Notes under the pieces: generated by a model
What the model was told of the DNA's origin: nothing
Seen by the model: only the letters and a program-made list of their open reading frames with translations
Databases searched by the model: none
In this document: in pieces, positions 25,616 through 36,488 of the stretch
Layout: each line of letters begins with the position of its first letter
Numbering within the stretch: position 1 is the first letter of the stretch
Translations under genes and position numbers: made by a program
Source: Arthrobacter sp. YD4
Lineage (GTDB): Bacteria; Actinomycetota; Actinomycetes; Actinomycetales; Micrococcaceae
DNA: 40,215 bases
Direction of reading: 5' to 3'
Assembly (NCBI RefSeq): GCF_030410515.1
Contig: NZ_JAUHHD010000008.1
Coordinates: forward strand, 1-40,215

Positions 25616-26401
25616 TCAGTTCACCAGCTTCGCGATCATGAACCCGAGGGCCACCAGACCCAGGGTGAAGATGACGCCGCGCAGCACGGCGGGCGGGAGC
25701 CGGCGGCCCACCTTGGAGCCGATGAACCCCCCGATCAGCGAGCTGACGGCGATCAGGCCCACGGCGGGCCAGCTGATCCGGTCGAACGCGAAGAGCAGGT
25801 AGGACGCCGCCGCGACGATGTTCACGCCGAGGACCAGGATGTTCTTCATGGCGTTGGCGTTCTGGATGGTTCCGGCCATGAAGACGCCGAGGATCCCGAC
25901 CAGGAGGATGCCCTGCGCGGCCACGAAGTAGCCGCCGTAAACCCCGGCCAGGTAGACCAGCACCACGAGCAGGGCGCTGTGCCGTTTGTCCCTGGCGGCG
26001 GTCTCCGGATCCGATTCCCGGTTTTGCACCCAGCGCTGCAACCGGGGCTGGAAGGCCACCATGAGCAGGGCCAGGACGATCAGTCCCGGGGCGGCGTACT
26101 GGAAGACCACCTCGGGAAGGTGCAGCAGCAGGTAGGCGCCGGTGATGCCGCCCAGCAGGGAGGCGGGCAGCAGGCGGATGAGCTGGCTGCGGCGGCCGGC
26201 GAGTTCCTTGCGGTAGCCCCAGGCGCCCGCGGCGTTGCCGGCCACCAGTCCGGTGGCGTTGCTGATCGAGGCCGTGACCGGCGCGAAGCCGAGGGCGATC
26301 AGCACCGGGAAGGTCACCAGCGTGCCGGAGCCCACCACGGAGTTGATGGTCCCGGCCCAGAGGCCGGCGAAGAAGACAAAGATGCTGCCAAGAAGGTCCA
26401 C
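25616..26401 (-). CDS. TauE/SafE family membrane exporter
   Basis: The 261-residue protein has about eight membrane helices in two repeats. It has the family features GTINSVVGSGTLVTFPVLIALG near the N-terminus and SSLIGGFIGSKVGRRLPP near the C-terminus. Members move sulfite, sulfoacetate or other organosulfur anions; the substrate here is unknown. The start is GTG 26401, 19 bp after the ABC ATPase stop, with no clear ribosome site, so it probably relies on coupling from upstream. Confidence 0.88.
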   Translation of the reverse strand: MDLLGSIFVFFAGLWAGTINSVVGSGTLVTFPVLIALGFAPVTASISNATGLVAGNAAGAWGYRKELAGRRSQLIRLLPASLLGGITGAYLLLHLPEVVFQYAAPGLIVLALLMVAFQPRLQRWVQNRESDPETAARDKRHSALLVVLVYLAGVYGGYFVAAQGILLVGILGVFMAGTIQNANAMKNILVLGVNIVAAASYLLFAFDRISWPAVGLIAVSSLIGGFIGSKVGRRLPPAVLRGVIFTLGLVALGFMIAKLVN

Positions 26402-26420
26402 GCGCGTTCAGGGACCCCGC

Positions 26421-27206
<786 letters not shown>

Positions 27207-27327
27207 AGGAGTAGACACTAGGACAAAAAAGCTGACGATTGATAACCGGAGCGGCGCACCTCCCCCCGCGCCACCGTCCGGGCCCGCCCCCGTGGCCTGA
27301 CCAGTACCGCGGCGGCGCTGCGCCCTG

Positions 27328-27347
27328 GCGGTGACGGGCGTCACCGC
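27328..27347. promoter_or_regulatory. Perfect inverted repeat between the ABC ATPase and serB
   Basis: GCGGTGAC and GTCACCGC flank GGGC with no mismatch. It lies 61 bp before the serB ATG and 122 bp before the ABC gene. It could be an operator for serB or a GC hairpin. No regulator is encoded next to it. Confidence 0.35.
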
Positions 27348-27394
27348 GGCTCCTTCGCGGCGTCATGGATGCGGGGCGGCACCGGCCCGCTCGA

Positions 27395-27400
27395 TAGGAT
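27395..27400 (+). promoter_or_regulatory. -10 box of serB (leaderless arrangement)
   Basis: TAGGAT is followed by TGGGGCC (7 bp) and ATG 27408. The GGGG could also act as a weak ribosome site, but it is only 2 bp from the ATG, so a leaderless start is preferred. Confidence 0.45.
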
Positions 27401-27407
27401 TGGGGCC

Positions 27408-28304
27408 ATGATTTCCCACGTGACCGCGGTCAGTTACGGCCCCGCCCTGTCCGACGACGACCTCCGGCAGGTCCGCGGCGCACTGGCCGCCGCCGGACTG
27501 GCCATCACCGACGAGGACACCGCCGGCGACGGCCGCTACACGGTCCACACCGCGGAGTGCACAACCTCGGAACCGCTGACCGACGCCGCACTGGCCGGAC
27601 TGCGGAAGGCCGTCTCCCCCGCCGTCAGCGCCGGCTTCGGCACCGCCCTGGTGCCGGACGGGCTGCGGAGCGCGCCGCGGAAGCTCCTGCTGATGGACGT
27701 CGATTCGACCCTGATCAAGCAGGAAGTGATTGAACTGCTGGCGGCCTACGCGGGCAAGCGGGAGGAGGTCACCGCCGTGACGGAGGCGGCGATGCGCGGC
27801 GAGCTGGACTTCGCCCAGAGCCTCCACGCCCGGGTGGCGGTGCTTGCCGGCCTGCCGGCCGCCGTCGTGGACGATGTCCGCGCCGAGGTCAGCCTCAGCG
27901 AGGGGGCGGCAGAACTGGTGGCGGCCTTCAAGGCGGCCGGTCATGCCGTGGCGGTGGTGTCCGGCGGCTTCAACCAGATCCTCGGCCCGCTGGCGGCCGG
28001 CCTGGGGCTGGACTACTGGATCGCCAACGAGCTCGAAATCGTCGACGGCGCCCTCACCGGCCGCGTCCTCGGGGACGTCATCGACCGGGCGGCGAAGGAA
28101 AAATACCTCCGCAAGTGGGCGGCGGCCGAGGGCATCCCGCTGGAGCACACGATCGCCGTCGGCGACGGCGCCAACGACCTGGACATGCTCGGCGCCGCCG
28201 GCATCGGGGTGGCGTTCAACGCCAAGCCCGCCGTCCGCGCCGCGGCGGATGCCGCCGTCGACCTGCCCTACCTCGACACGGTCCGGCACATCGCCGGGGT
28301 CTGA
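27408..28304 (+). CDS. serB: Phosphoserine phosphatase
   Basis: The 298-residue enzyme removes phosphate from phosphoserine, the last step of serine synthesis. It is a HAD phosphatase: motif I LLLMDVDSTLIKQE with nucleophile Asp97 and Asp99, motif II VVSGGFNQI, the lysine region RAAKEKYL and motif III GDGANDLDMLGAAG. Residues 1-85 are an ACT-like N-terminal domain, as in mycobacterial SerB2, though shorter. It is followed by a near-ideal hairpin terminator. Confidence 0.95.
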   Translation: MISHVTAVSYGPALSDDDLRQVRGALAAAGLAITDEDTAGDGRYTVHTAECTTSEPLTDAALAGLRKAVSPAVSAGFGTALVPDGLRSAPRKLLLMDVDSTLIKQEVIELLAAYAGKREEVTAVTEAAMRGELDFAQSLHARVAVLAGLPAAVVDDVRAEVSLSEGAAELVAAFKAAGHAVAVVSGGFNQILGPLAAGLGLDYWIANELEIVDGALTGRVLGDVIDRAAKEKYLRKWAAAEGIPLEHTIAVGDGANDLDMLGAAGIGVAFNAKPAVRAAADAAVDLPYLDTVRHIAGV

Positions 28305-28330
28305 CCGGGCTCTGATTCCGGACACACCGC

Positions 28331-28372
28331 ACACGGCAAAGGCCGGGGCGCCTGCCCCGGCCTTTGCCGTGT
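28331..28372. terminator. Strong bidirectional terminator between serB and the SDR gene
   Basis: A perfect 19-bp stem with a four-base loop (GCCT). Arms begin ACACGGCAAAGG and end CCTTTGCCGTGT. The genes on each side converge. Confidence 0.9.
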
Positions 28373-28402
28373 CCGCGGGAAATTCCGCGGTGGGAGAATC
28401 GG

Positions 28403-29158
28403 CTAGTTGCTGCCACTCTTCTCGAAGTAGTCGGCGCCGCCGACGTACTCGGTGTGGCCGCTCTCGACGTCGGCTGTTGCCATCTTGGCGACCTCGGCAG
28501 CGAATTCGTTGACGGAGTACAGCTTGCCGGCCTCGGCGCGGCGGGCCTCGATGGCGCCGGGGTTGGAGCGGTCCAGCAGGGTGGCGGTGACCGTACCCTC
28601 GATCATGTCGCCCGAGACGACCACCAGGGAGATGCCCTTGTCGGCCAGGCTCGGGACCAGCTCGCGCAGCGCGTCCTCGCCGGCGCGCTTGCTGCGGGCC
28701 ACCGGCTCGTACTCGGGCATGGTGGGAACCGTGTCGATGAAGTGGGCCTGGTGGCTGGTGACAAACACGACGCGGGAACCCTCCGGCATCAGCGGCACGG
28801 CGGCGTTGAGCATGTTGACCTGGGCGTCGCGGTTGAGCTTGAGCGCGTAGCCCTCCTCCATGCCGCTTTCCATGCCGCCGGAGGCGTTGAGGACCAGCAG
28901 GTCCAGGGAGCCGAAGTTTTCCATGGCGGCGCTGGCCAGGGCCTGGACGCCTTCCTGGGTGGTCAGGTCCGCTCCGACCGCGGCGGCCCGGCCGCCGGCG
29001 GCCTCGATCTCCGCGACGACCTTGTTGGCCCGAGGTGCCTTCTGGCGGTAGTTCACGATCACGGCGGCGCCCTCGGCGGCCAGGAATTTCGCCACGTCGG
29101 CGCCGATGCCGCGCGACGAACCGGTCACGATCGCGGTCTTGTTCTCCAGCAGTCCCAT
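28403..29158 (-). CDS. SDR family oxidoreductase lacking the usual YxxxK spacing
   Basis: The 251-residue SDR has TGSSRGIG for the cofactor and LNASGG in place of NNAG. The catalytic Ser is in VFVTSHQAH. The expected YxxxK reads VARSK, and the nearest Tyr is seven residues before the Lys (YEPVARSK), so the active site is not classical. AAAGGAG precedes ATG 29158 at a good distance. The gene stands between serB (convergent) and hsp20 (same strand, 213 bp upstream, without an obvious terminator between). No substrate is recognised. Confidence 0.85.
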   Translation of the reverse strand: MGLLENKTAIVTGSSRGIGADVAKFLAAEGAAVIVNYRQKAPRANKVVAEIEAAGGRAAAVGADLTTQEGVQALASAAMENFGSLDLLVLNASGGMESGMEEGYALKLNRDAQVNMLNAAVPLMPEGSRVVFVTSHQAHFIDTVPTMPEYEPVARSKRAGEDALRELVPSLADKGISLVVVSGDMIEGTVTATLLDRSNPGAIEARRAEAGKLYSVNEFAAEVAKMATADVESGHTEYVGGADYFEKSGSN

Positions 29159-29371
29159 TCGAGCTCCTTTGTTCCATCCATCCAAATTGCGTGGGGTCTG
29201 CTGTCCATCATGCCAGCGACGCCGGGCAAAGGGGTTGTACGGGACCCACAAAGAAGCCGGAGCAGCCTAGTTCCGGCGGTCCGTCCGCGGCGTGCCGGGG
29301 ACGGGCAGCCGGCAAGGCACGGCGGCCCGCCCCGGGAGACGGGCATCCGGTTGGACCAATCCGCTGGAAAC

Positions 29372-29791
29372 CTAACCCCGGTCCACCCGGATCTTCTTGC
29401 TGGCTTCCGCGGCGGCCGTTGCCGGGGCCGGGGCGCGGACTTCGAGGACCCCGTCCTTGTAGGTGGCTGTAATGTCCTCTTCCTTCGCGCCGGCCGGCAG
29501 GGCGACGCTGCGCGAGAACGAGCCGTAGCGGAATTCGGAGCGGTAGCCGTTCTTGCTCTTGTGCTCGGACTTTTCCTCGCGTTCGGCCCGGATGTGCAGC
29601 ATGCCGTCGCTGACCGAGACGTCCACGTCCTTGTCCGGGTCGATGCCCGGGACCTCCGCGCGGACCACCAGGGTGTTGCCGTCCTGGAACTGCTCGACCT
29701 TCATGGACGGCGTCATGGACAAGTCACCGTCGAGGAACCGGCGGACGGGTTCCAGCATGTCCGAGGGAGCCCATTTGCTGAGTTCGGTCAC
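29372..29791 (-). CDS. Small heat-shock protein Hsp20 (alpha-crystallin family)
   Basis: The 139-residue holdase has a short N-terminal arm, an alpha-crystallin domain (residues about 38-125: VRAEVPGIDPDKDVDVSVSDGML, then RYGSFSRSVALPAG and YKDGVLEVRAP) and a C-terminal tail ending KKIRVDRG. It binds unfolding proteins without ATP. GTG 29791 is preceded by AGGAGGAA, the best ribosome site in the window. A DosR-like box lies 84-97 bp upstream. M. tuberculosis HspX/Acr, of the same family, is a main DosR target, so control by the DevR encoded at 12731 is likely. Confidence 0.92.
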   Translation of the reverse strand: MTELSKWAPSDMLEPVRRFLDGDLSMTPSMKVEQFQDGNTLVVRAEVPGIDPDKDVDVSVSDGMLHIRAEREEKSEHKSKNGYRSEFRYGSFSRSVALPAGAKEEDITATYKDGVLEVRAPAPATAAAEASKKIRVDRG

Positions 29792-29874
29792 GATTCTTCC
29801 TCCTGGGTGCACGCCCCGCCTCGGTGTGGTGGGGGCTGTGCGTCCAGTACATGACGGCGCGGGCCGGGCGGCTA

Positions 29875-29888
29875 GGGCCAAAAGACCG
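29875..29888. promoter_or_regulatory. DosR/DevR-box-like site upstream of hsp20
   Basis: On the hsp20 strand CGGTCTTTTGGCCC matches the DosR core at 10 of 14 positions. A weak -10 (TACTGG, 29849-29844) would place the start near 29837, about 44 bp from the box centre. It touches the base of the terminator of the upstream fabG gene. Confidence 0.5.
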
Positions 29889-29928
29889 ACGGCGGCGCCG
29901 GTCCCCTCAGGGTCCGGCGCCGCCGTCG
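29887..29928 (-). terminator. Terminator of fabG
   Basis: CGACGGCGGCGCCGG (29887-29901) and CCGGCGCCGCCGTCG (29914-29928) form a 15-bp perfect stem, 31 bp after the fabG stop. The core is shared with the hairpin at 6890-6935. It separates fabG from hsp20. Confidence 0.75.
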
Positions 29929-29959
29929 TAAACTCCCAGGACGCGCCCGGCGAAGAAGG

Positions 29960-30685
29960 CTAGTGGCCCATTCCGAGGCCGCCGTCGACCGGGATCACGG
30001 CGCCGGAGATGTAGGCGGCCTCGTCGCTTGCGATCCAGCGGACGACGTTGGCCACCTCGGACGCCTCGGCGAAGCGGCCGGCGGGAACCTTGGTCAGATA
30101 GTCCTTCTGGGTGGCCTCCGGCAGTTCGGCGGTCATGTCCGTGTTGATGAAGCCGGGGGCCACCACGTTGGCTGTGATGCCACGGGCGCCCAGTTCGCGG
30201 GTCAGCGAGCGGGCGATGCCCACGAGGCCGGCCTTGGAGGCCGAGTAGTTGATCTGTCCGGGGGCGCCGTAGAGGCCCGAGACGGAGGAGATCAGCACCA
30301 CGCGGCCCTTGCGGGCCCGGATCATGCCCTTGGAGGCGCGCTTGATGACGCGGAAGGCTCCGGTGAGGTTGGTGTCGATGACGGAGGTGAAGTCGTCCTC
30401 GCTCATCCGCATCAGCAGCGTGTCCTTGGTGATGCCGGCGTTGGCCACCAGCACCTCCACGGGGCCGTGGGCCGCCTCGACCTCGGCGAAGGCGGCGTCG
30501 ACCGAGGCCTCGTCCGTCACGTCAGCCTTGACGCCCAGGATGCCCTCGGGCAGGGCGGATTCGCTGCGGTAGGTCACGGCCACCTTGTCGCCGTTGGCGA
30601 GGAAGGACTCGGCGATAGCCAGTCCGATGCCGCGGTTGCCGCCGGTGATGAGGACGCTGCGTCCCGTGGAGCTTGCTTCGGTCAT
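29960..30685 (-). CDS. fabG: 3-oxoacyl-[acyl-carrier-protein] reductase
   Basis: The 241-residue SDR resembles MabA/FabG of fatty-acid synthesis: TGGNRGIG, NAGIT, the SSVSG Ser and YSASK. The sequence INTDMTAELPEATQKDYLTKVPAGRFAEASEVANVV and the ending PVDGGLGMGH are MabA-like. It reduces 3-ketoacyl-ACP with NADPH. GGAGA precedes ATG 30685. TAAGAT at 30751-30746 is a likely -10. No inhA-like enoyl reductase gene follows, unlike mycobacteria. It is divergent from the DUF3099 gene. Confidence 0.9.
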   Translation of the reverse strand: MTEASSTGRSVLITGGNRGIGLAIAESFLANGDKVAVTYRSESALPEGILGVKADVTDEASVDAAFAEVEAAHGPVEVLVANAGITKDTLLMRMSEDDFTSVIDTNLTGAFRVIKRASKGMIRARKGRVVLISSVSGLYGAPGQINYSASKAGLVGIARSLTRELGARGITANVVAPGFINTDMTAELPEATQKDYLTKVPAGRFAEASEVANVVRWIASDEAAYISGAVIPVDGGLGMGH

Positions 30686-30818
30686 GGTGGTCTCCGGGAT
30701 TCTGCGGCTCAGTGGCGCCGCTCGGGGCTGGGTTTCCTGCCTTCGATCTTAGCCAGTGTTCCGGTGCCGGCGCCGTTTGGGCGCTTCCGCCGATGGTGCG
30801 AGAATTGACGGTGAGCCT

Positions 30819-31277
30819 ATGGAGCGTGATCTGACAGCTGTGACAAACAAGAACCGGCCCGGCGGCACCACGCCCGGCGAGGACTTCGAGGACACCGAGG
30901 TCCACAGCATCACCGACGCCGCCACCGCCCACTCGGAAGAGATGCGTTCGCGGATGGTCAAGTATGCCCTGGCCATGGGCATCCGCATGGTCTGCCTGGT
31001 TCTGATCTTTGTGGTTGACGGCTGGTTCAAAATCCTCCCGGTGATCGGTGCCGTGTTCCTGCCCTGGTTCGCGGTGGTGGTCGCCAACGGCAACGACAAG
31101 GCGGAGGTGCACAGCGAGTCACTGATCGACTACGTGCCGCTGGGCCAGCTCGAGGGACCGCCGCCGGCGGAGTCCTTCGGCGACATGCCCGACGACGACG
31201 GGCCGGTCACCCTGCTTCAGGGCGAGATCATCGACGACGACGATGACGACGAAGACCACAGACGGGCCGCTTCATGA
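30819..31277 (+). CDS. DUF3099 membrane protein
   Basis: The 152-residue protein has a polar N-terminus of about 45 residues, then two closely spaced membrane helices (IRMVCLVLIFVVDGWF and LPVIGAVFLPWFAVVVA). A cytoplasmic tail ends in a run of Asp residues (DDDDDDED). ATG 30819 has GGTGAG upstream; GTG 30841 is also possible. It overlaps the next small gene (ATGA) and heads a unit with SURF1. The function of DUF3099 is unknown. The neighbourhood hints at a role near respiratory-complex assembly. Confidence 0.8.
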   Translation: MERDLTAVTNKNRPGGTTPGEDFEDTEVHSITDAATAHSEEMRSRMVKYALAMGIRMVCLVLIFVVDGWFKILPVIGAVFLPWFAVVVANGNDKAEVHSESLIDYVPLGQLEGPPPAESFGDMPDDDGPVTLLQGEIIDDDDDDEDHRRAAS

Positions 31278-31534
31278 ACCTCCTCGACCTGGCCGGCGGG
31301 ACCGCCGCGCCGGAAACCGCCATCTGCTCGCGCAAGGCGTGCCGCGCCGGGGCCGAATGGCGGCTGCTTTGGAACAACCCGAAGATCCACACCCCCGACC
31401 GGCGCAAGACCTGGCTGGCGTGCGGGGACCACCGCGAGTGGCTGGAGGACTACCTCCGGACCCGCGGCCTCTGGAAGGAAACCCTCCCCCTCGTGACTGA
31501 CGAGTCCCCCGCGACCCCGGGCGGGGCCGCCTGA
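31274..31534 (+). CDS. Small cysteine-containing protein, function unknown
   Basis: The 86-residue protein has CSRKAC near residue 18 and CGDHREWLEDYL near residue 50, a set of Cys and His that could bind one zinc or other metal. It overlaps the DUF3099 gene by 4 bp, and the SURF1 ATG follows its stop at once, so it is translationally coupled to both. Relatives in actinobacteria sit in the same place, some carrying the unsupported name acetone carboxylase. The position suggests a helper in cytochrome oxidase biogenesis, which is an inference. Confidence 0.75.
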   Translation: MNLLDLAGGTAAPETAICSRKACRAGAEWRLLWNNPKIHTPDRRKTWLACGDHREWLEDYLRTRGLWKETLPLVTDESPATPGGAA

Positions 31535-32416
31535 ATGTACCGCTTTCTCTTTTCCAGCAAGTGGCTGGGCTATCTGCTGCTGGCCGCCATCTTCGCCACG
31601 GCGTGCGTCTTCCTGGGCCGCTGGCAGATGGACCGCCGGGCCGAAACGCTGGCCGAGATCAACCGCGTCGTCTCCAACTATTCGGCCACCCCGTTGCCAT
31701 TCACCGAGGTACGCAACGAGTTCGTCCGGCTGGATCCGGAACGCGAATGGACGCAGGTGGAGCTGCATGGCGTCTACGACACCGCCGGCCAGCGGGTGGT
31801 GCGCAACCGGCCCCTGAACGGCCAGCCCGGCTACGAGGTGGTGGTCCCGCTGAAGCTCGACAACGGCGACACCGTCGTGATCGACCGCGGCTGGCTGCCG
31901 ATCGGCAACAAGACCCCCGGCAGCCCGGACTCGGTGCCGGCGCCTCCCGAAGGCAACGTCACCGTCGTCGCCCGGCTCAAGCCCTCGGAGCCGACCCTGC
32001 AGCGCGGCGCCCCGGAGGGGCAGCTGGCCTCCATCGACCTGCCCACGTACGCCGGACAGCTGGGCTACCCGGTGCTGACCGGCGCGTATGGACAGGTGGC
32101 GAGCGAGAGTCCCGCGGCCGCGACCATGCCGCTGGGCTTCCCGAAGCCGTCCACGGACGAGGGCACCCACCTGTCCTACTCGTTGCAGTGGTTCGCGTTC
32201 GGCGTGCTGATGTTCTTCGCCTTCGGTTACGCGGCCCGGCAGCAGGCGCGCAACGCCGCGATCGACGCCGAAGACGCCGAGGAGGCGGAGGCCCGGGGCG
32301 AGGCGGCGTACCACTCCGCCGCGAATGCGCCCCGCCGTCGTCCGGCTCCCCGGAAGCGAAAGAACGCCACGGCCGAGGAAGAGGAAGACGCCATCCTCGA
32401 CGCCCAGGGCTTCTGA
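31535..32416 (+). CDS. SURF1-family cytochrome c oxidase assembly protein
   Basis: The 293-residue protein has the SURF1 plan: a helix near residues 8-27, an extracytoplasmic domain with FLGRWQMDRR, VRNRPLNGQPGYEVVVPL and VIDRGWLP, and a second helix near 210-230 after HLSYSLQWFAFG. The last 60 residues are a charged Ala/Glu/Arg extension not usual for the family. SURF1 helps insert heme a or assemble subunit I of the aa3 oxidase. ATG 31535 directly follows the stop of the small gene. A strong hairpin terminator lies 57 bp after the stop. Confidence 0.9.
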   Translation: MYRFLFSSKWLGYLLLAAIFATACVFLGRWQMDRRAETLAEINRVVSNYSATPLPFTEVRNEFVRLDPEREWTQVELHGVYDTAGQRVVRNRPLNGQPGYEVVVPLKLDNGDTVVIDRGWLPIGNKTPGSPDSVPAPPEGNVTVVARLKPSEPTLQRGAPEGQLASIDLPTYAGQLGYPVLTGAYGQVASESPAAATMPLGFPKPSTDEGTHLSYSLQWFAFGVLMFFAFGYAARQQARNAAIDAEDAEEAEARGEAAYHSAANAPRRRPAPRKRKNATAEEEEDAILDAQGF

Positions 32417-32472
32417 GCGAGGACAGCATGGCGTCCGGCGCCGTAACCACGGCGAGTGCCACCCGTTTGCCA

Positions 32473-32509
32473 CGAAGGGCCGCTAAACCTGACGGTTAGC
32501 GGCCCTTCG
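32473..32509. terminator. Bidirectional terminator between SURF1 and ABC-F genes
   Basis: CGAAGGGCCGCTAA and TTAGCGGCCCTTCG make a perfect 14-bp stem around a 9-nt loop. The flanking genes converge. Confidence 0.85.
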
Positions 32510-32553
32510 CGTCAGATGGCGGAGCCTAGCGAGGCGAAGACCGCGACCTCGGT

Positions 32554-34152
<1,599 letters not shown>

Positions 34153-34426
34153 TGCAGCTAAGGCCTTTCACAACAGGGAACGCCGCGGCGCGGCGGTCAT
34201 GCCTGCAAGGCGCCGGGGCGGTGGGGCCGAGAACACGGCCTGTTCCAGTCTACCGGCAGCACCCCCGCCGGCCCGCATCGGGGCGGTGGGCGGCCGGGCC
34301 GGCCACTTTTGGTGGAGTCCCCCAGCGGGTGGCCCCGCCACTAGTGGAGGGGCTACAAAAACGGGCCGTCACCCAGGACGTACCGTCGGAGTCAGGACCC
34401 GAATTCCGTGACGAACAGGACACAGC

Positions 34427-35158
34427 ATGGCCAGCACCGAGAACACCTCCGCACCGACCGGCACCCCCGTGGCGGCGCCCTCACCATCCGTTCAGTCATC
34501 CACCGACGACGGCGCTGCCGGAACCGCTGTGGCACCCGCCGCCCGCCGATGGGACGCCACCGACCTGGCCCTGGTGGCCGTCTTCGCCGCCCTGGTGGCG
34601 GCATCCGCCCTGGTCGCGGCCATCCCGGTAGGCGGCCTCGGCGTGCCCATCACCCTGCAGACGCTGGCGGTCATCCTCACCGGACTGGCCCTGGGGCCGG
34701 CCCGGGCGTTCGCCGCCGTCGGCCTCTACCTGCTGCTGGGCTTCGCGGGCCTGCCCATCTTCAGCGGCGGCCGCGCCGGCCTGGGCGTGCTGGCCGGCCC
34801 CTCCGGCGGCTACATTATCGGCTTCCTGCTGGGCGCCACCGCCGTCGGCGCCCTGACCGCCGTCGTCCTCCGCCGGACCTCGGCGGGAACGGGCGCGGGC
34901 CGCCGCGGCACACTGCGCCCGGTGCTGCTGTTCTGCGCCGCCATGGCAGCCAGCATCGTCTTCATCCACGGCCTGGGCATCCTGGGCATGATGGTCAATG
35001 CCAAGCTGAGCCTGGCGGCCGCGTTCCTGGCCGACCTGCCGTTCTACCCCGGGGACATCATCAAGAACGTCCTCGCCGTGATTATCGCCCTGGCGCTGCA
35101 CCGGGCATTCCCGGACCTGCTGCTGCGCCGGGTGCGTCGCGGCACCGCCCGGCCGTGA
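34427..35158 (+). CDS. bioY: Biotin ECF transporter substrate-binding protein BioY
   Basis: The 243-residue membrane protein captures biotin. After about 40 Ala/Thr/Ser-rich residues come six helices with the family motifs GVPITLQTLAVILTGLALGP, GFAGLPIFSGGRAGLGVL and GPSGGYIIGF. The lipid-side end reads LPFYPGDIIKNVLAV. AGGAC precedes ATG 34427. GTGA overlap joins it to bioM. The 274-bp upstream gap contains the 10-bp palindrome CCACTAGTGG near 34350 and TACCGT near 34381 but no BirA or BioQ site I can recognise. Confidence 0.93.
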   Translation: MASTENTSAPTGTPVAAPSPSVQSSTDDGAAGTAVAPAARRWDATDLALVAVFAALVAASALVAAIPVGGLGVPITLQTLAVILTGLALGPARAFAAVGLYLLLGFAGLPIFSGGRAGLGVLAGPSGGYIIGFLLGATAVGALTAVVLRRTSAGTGAGRRGTLRPVLLFCAAMAASIVFIHGLGILGMMVNAKLSLAAAFLADLPFYPGDIIKNVLAVIIALALHRAFPDLLLRRVRRGTARP

Positions 35159-35865
35159 GCATCATCCTGGACCGTCCCGCGGTCCGGATTGACGTGGACG
35201 GCCGGGCCGAACCGAAGACCCTGCTGGACTTGCCCGCGCTGACCCTGGCCGAGCACCGGATCGGGGTCATCGGCGCCAACGGGTCCGGGAAGTCGACCCT
35301 GCTGCGGCTGCTCAACGGTCTGGTGCTTCCCACCGCGGGCCGGGTCACCGTGGGTGGCCTAGATACAGGCAGGGAGGTGCGGGCTGTGCGCCGCCGGGTG
35401 GGATTCGTCTTCACCGACCCGCTCTCCCAGCTGGTGATGCCCACACCGCGGGAGGACGTGGAACTTTCGCTGCGCCGCCTGGTGCGCAACGGCGCGGAAC
35501 GGCGTGCCCGGGCCGAGGCCGTGCTGGACCGGTTCGGCCTGCTGGGCCTGGCGGACCAGAGCGTCTACGAACTCTCCGGCGGGGAGCGGCAACTCGCGGC
35601 TTTGGCCGCCGTGCTGGCCGTGGAGCCGGAGATCCTGGTGCTGGACGAGCCGTCCACGCTGCTGGATCTGCGGAACCGTGAGCTGCTGCGCACCACCCTG
35701 GCCGGGCTCGGGCAGCAGGTGGTCCTCTCCACCCACGACCTGGAGATCGCCGCGGACATGGACCGCGTGCTGGTGATCGACGCCGGGACGGTCGTCTTCG
35801 ACGGTGCGGCGCCGGAGGCAGTGGCCTGCTACCGCGCCCTGTGCGGGATGCCGGCGCGGCCGTGA
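35155..35865 (+). CDS. bioM: Energy-coupling factor ATPase BioM (CbiO-like)
   Basis: The 236-residue ABC ATPase has Walker A GANGSGKST, a Q-loop region FTDPLSQLVMPT as in ECF ATPases, signature ELSGGERQLAALA, Walker B ILVLDEP and switch His in LSTHDLE. It powers BioY through BioN. The GTG start overlaps the bioY stop, and its own stop overlaps the bioN start, so all three are coupled. A single ATPase gene implies a homodimer. Confidence 0.92.
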   Translation: MSIILDRPAVRIDVDGRAEPKTLLDLPALTLAEHRIGVIGANGSGKSTLLRLLNGLVLPTAGRVTVGGLDTGREVRAVRRRVGFVFTDPLSQLVMPTPREDVELSLRRLVRNGAERRARAEAVLDRFGLLGLADQSVYELSGGERQLAALAAVLAVEPEILVLDEPSTLLDLRNRELLRTTLAGLGQQVVLSTHDLEIAADMDRVLVIDAGTVVFDGAAPEAVACYRALCGMPARP

Positions 35866-36488
35866 GGGGCCACGGTTTCCTCCTTGCCGGCTACGTTCCC
35901 GGCCGCTCCATGGTGCACCGTGCCCCGTTGTGGGCCAAGTTCCTGCTGGTGCTGCTCTGCGGCGTGGGGTCCTGGCTGGTCTCCGACTGGGCTGTGTCCG
36001 CAGCGGCCCTTGCCCTGCTGTCCGCCGTCTTCCTGGCCAGCGGTGCCGGAATCCGGCGGCTGGCGACGGCGGTCCGGCCGGTGCTGCCCATACTGGCGCT
36101 GGTGGGCGCGTTCCAGTGGTGGCAGCTGGGCGGCCCCACCGCGGCGCGGATCGTGCTGAACGTGCTGGTCTGCGTGGTGGCGGCCTCGATCGTGACGGCC
36201 ACGACCCCGGTGCGGGAGCTGCTGGACGGCGCCGCCTCCCTCGCCCGGCCGTTGGAACGGTTCGGCGCGGATCCGGAGCGCTTCGCCCTGACCATCGCCA
36301 TCATGGTGCGCAGCATCCCCTTCATCGCCGGGGCGTTCGCCGACGTCCGGGACTCCGCCCGGGCCCGCGGCCTGGAGCGCAATCCCCGGGCCCTGGTCCT
36401 GCCGGTCTTCATCACCACGGTTGCCTTCGCCCGGCAGACCGGTGAGGCGCTGGCGGCCCGCGGCCTGGGCGACGCCGACGCTGGCTAG
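35862..36488 (+). CDS. bioN: Energy-coupling factor transmembrane protein BioN (CbiQ-like)
   Basis: The 208-residue EcfT component has about four to five helices and the conserved Ala-Arg-Gly signatures that touch the ATPase: ADVRDSARARGLE and a second A-R-G in EALAARGLGD at the C-terminus. GTG 35862 overlaps the bioM stop. Its TAG (36486-36488) overlaps the stop of the convergent thiolase gene, so no terminator lies between the two units. Confidence 0.9.
   Translation: MRGHGFLLAGYVPGRSMVHRAPLWAKFLLVLLCGVGSWLVSDWAVSAAALALLSAVFLASGAGIRRLATAVRPVLPILALVGAFQWWQLGGPTAARIVLNVLVCVVAASIVTATTPVRELLDGAASLARPLERFGADPERFALTIAIMVRSIPFIAGAFADVRDSARARGLERNPRALVLPVFITTVAFARQTGEALAARGLGDADAG

Noticed and set aside
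34153..34426. Riboswitch or BirA/BioQ site upstream of bioY.
   Set aside because: I could not recognise any conserved riboswitch core or the known biotin operators. Only a short CCACTAGTGG palindrome and a possible -10 are visible.
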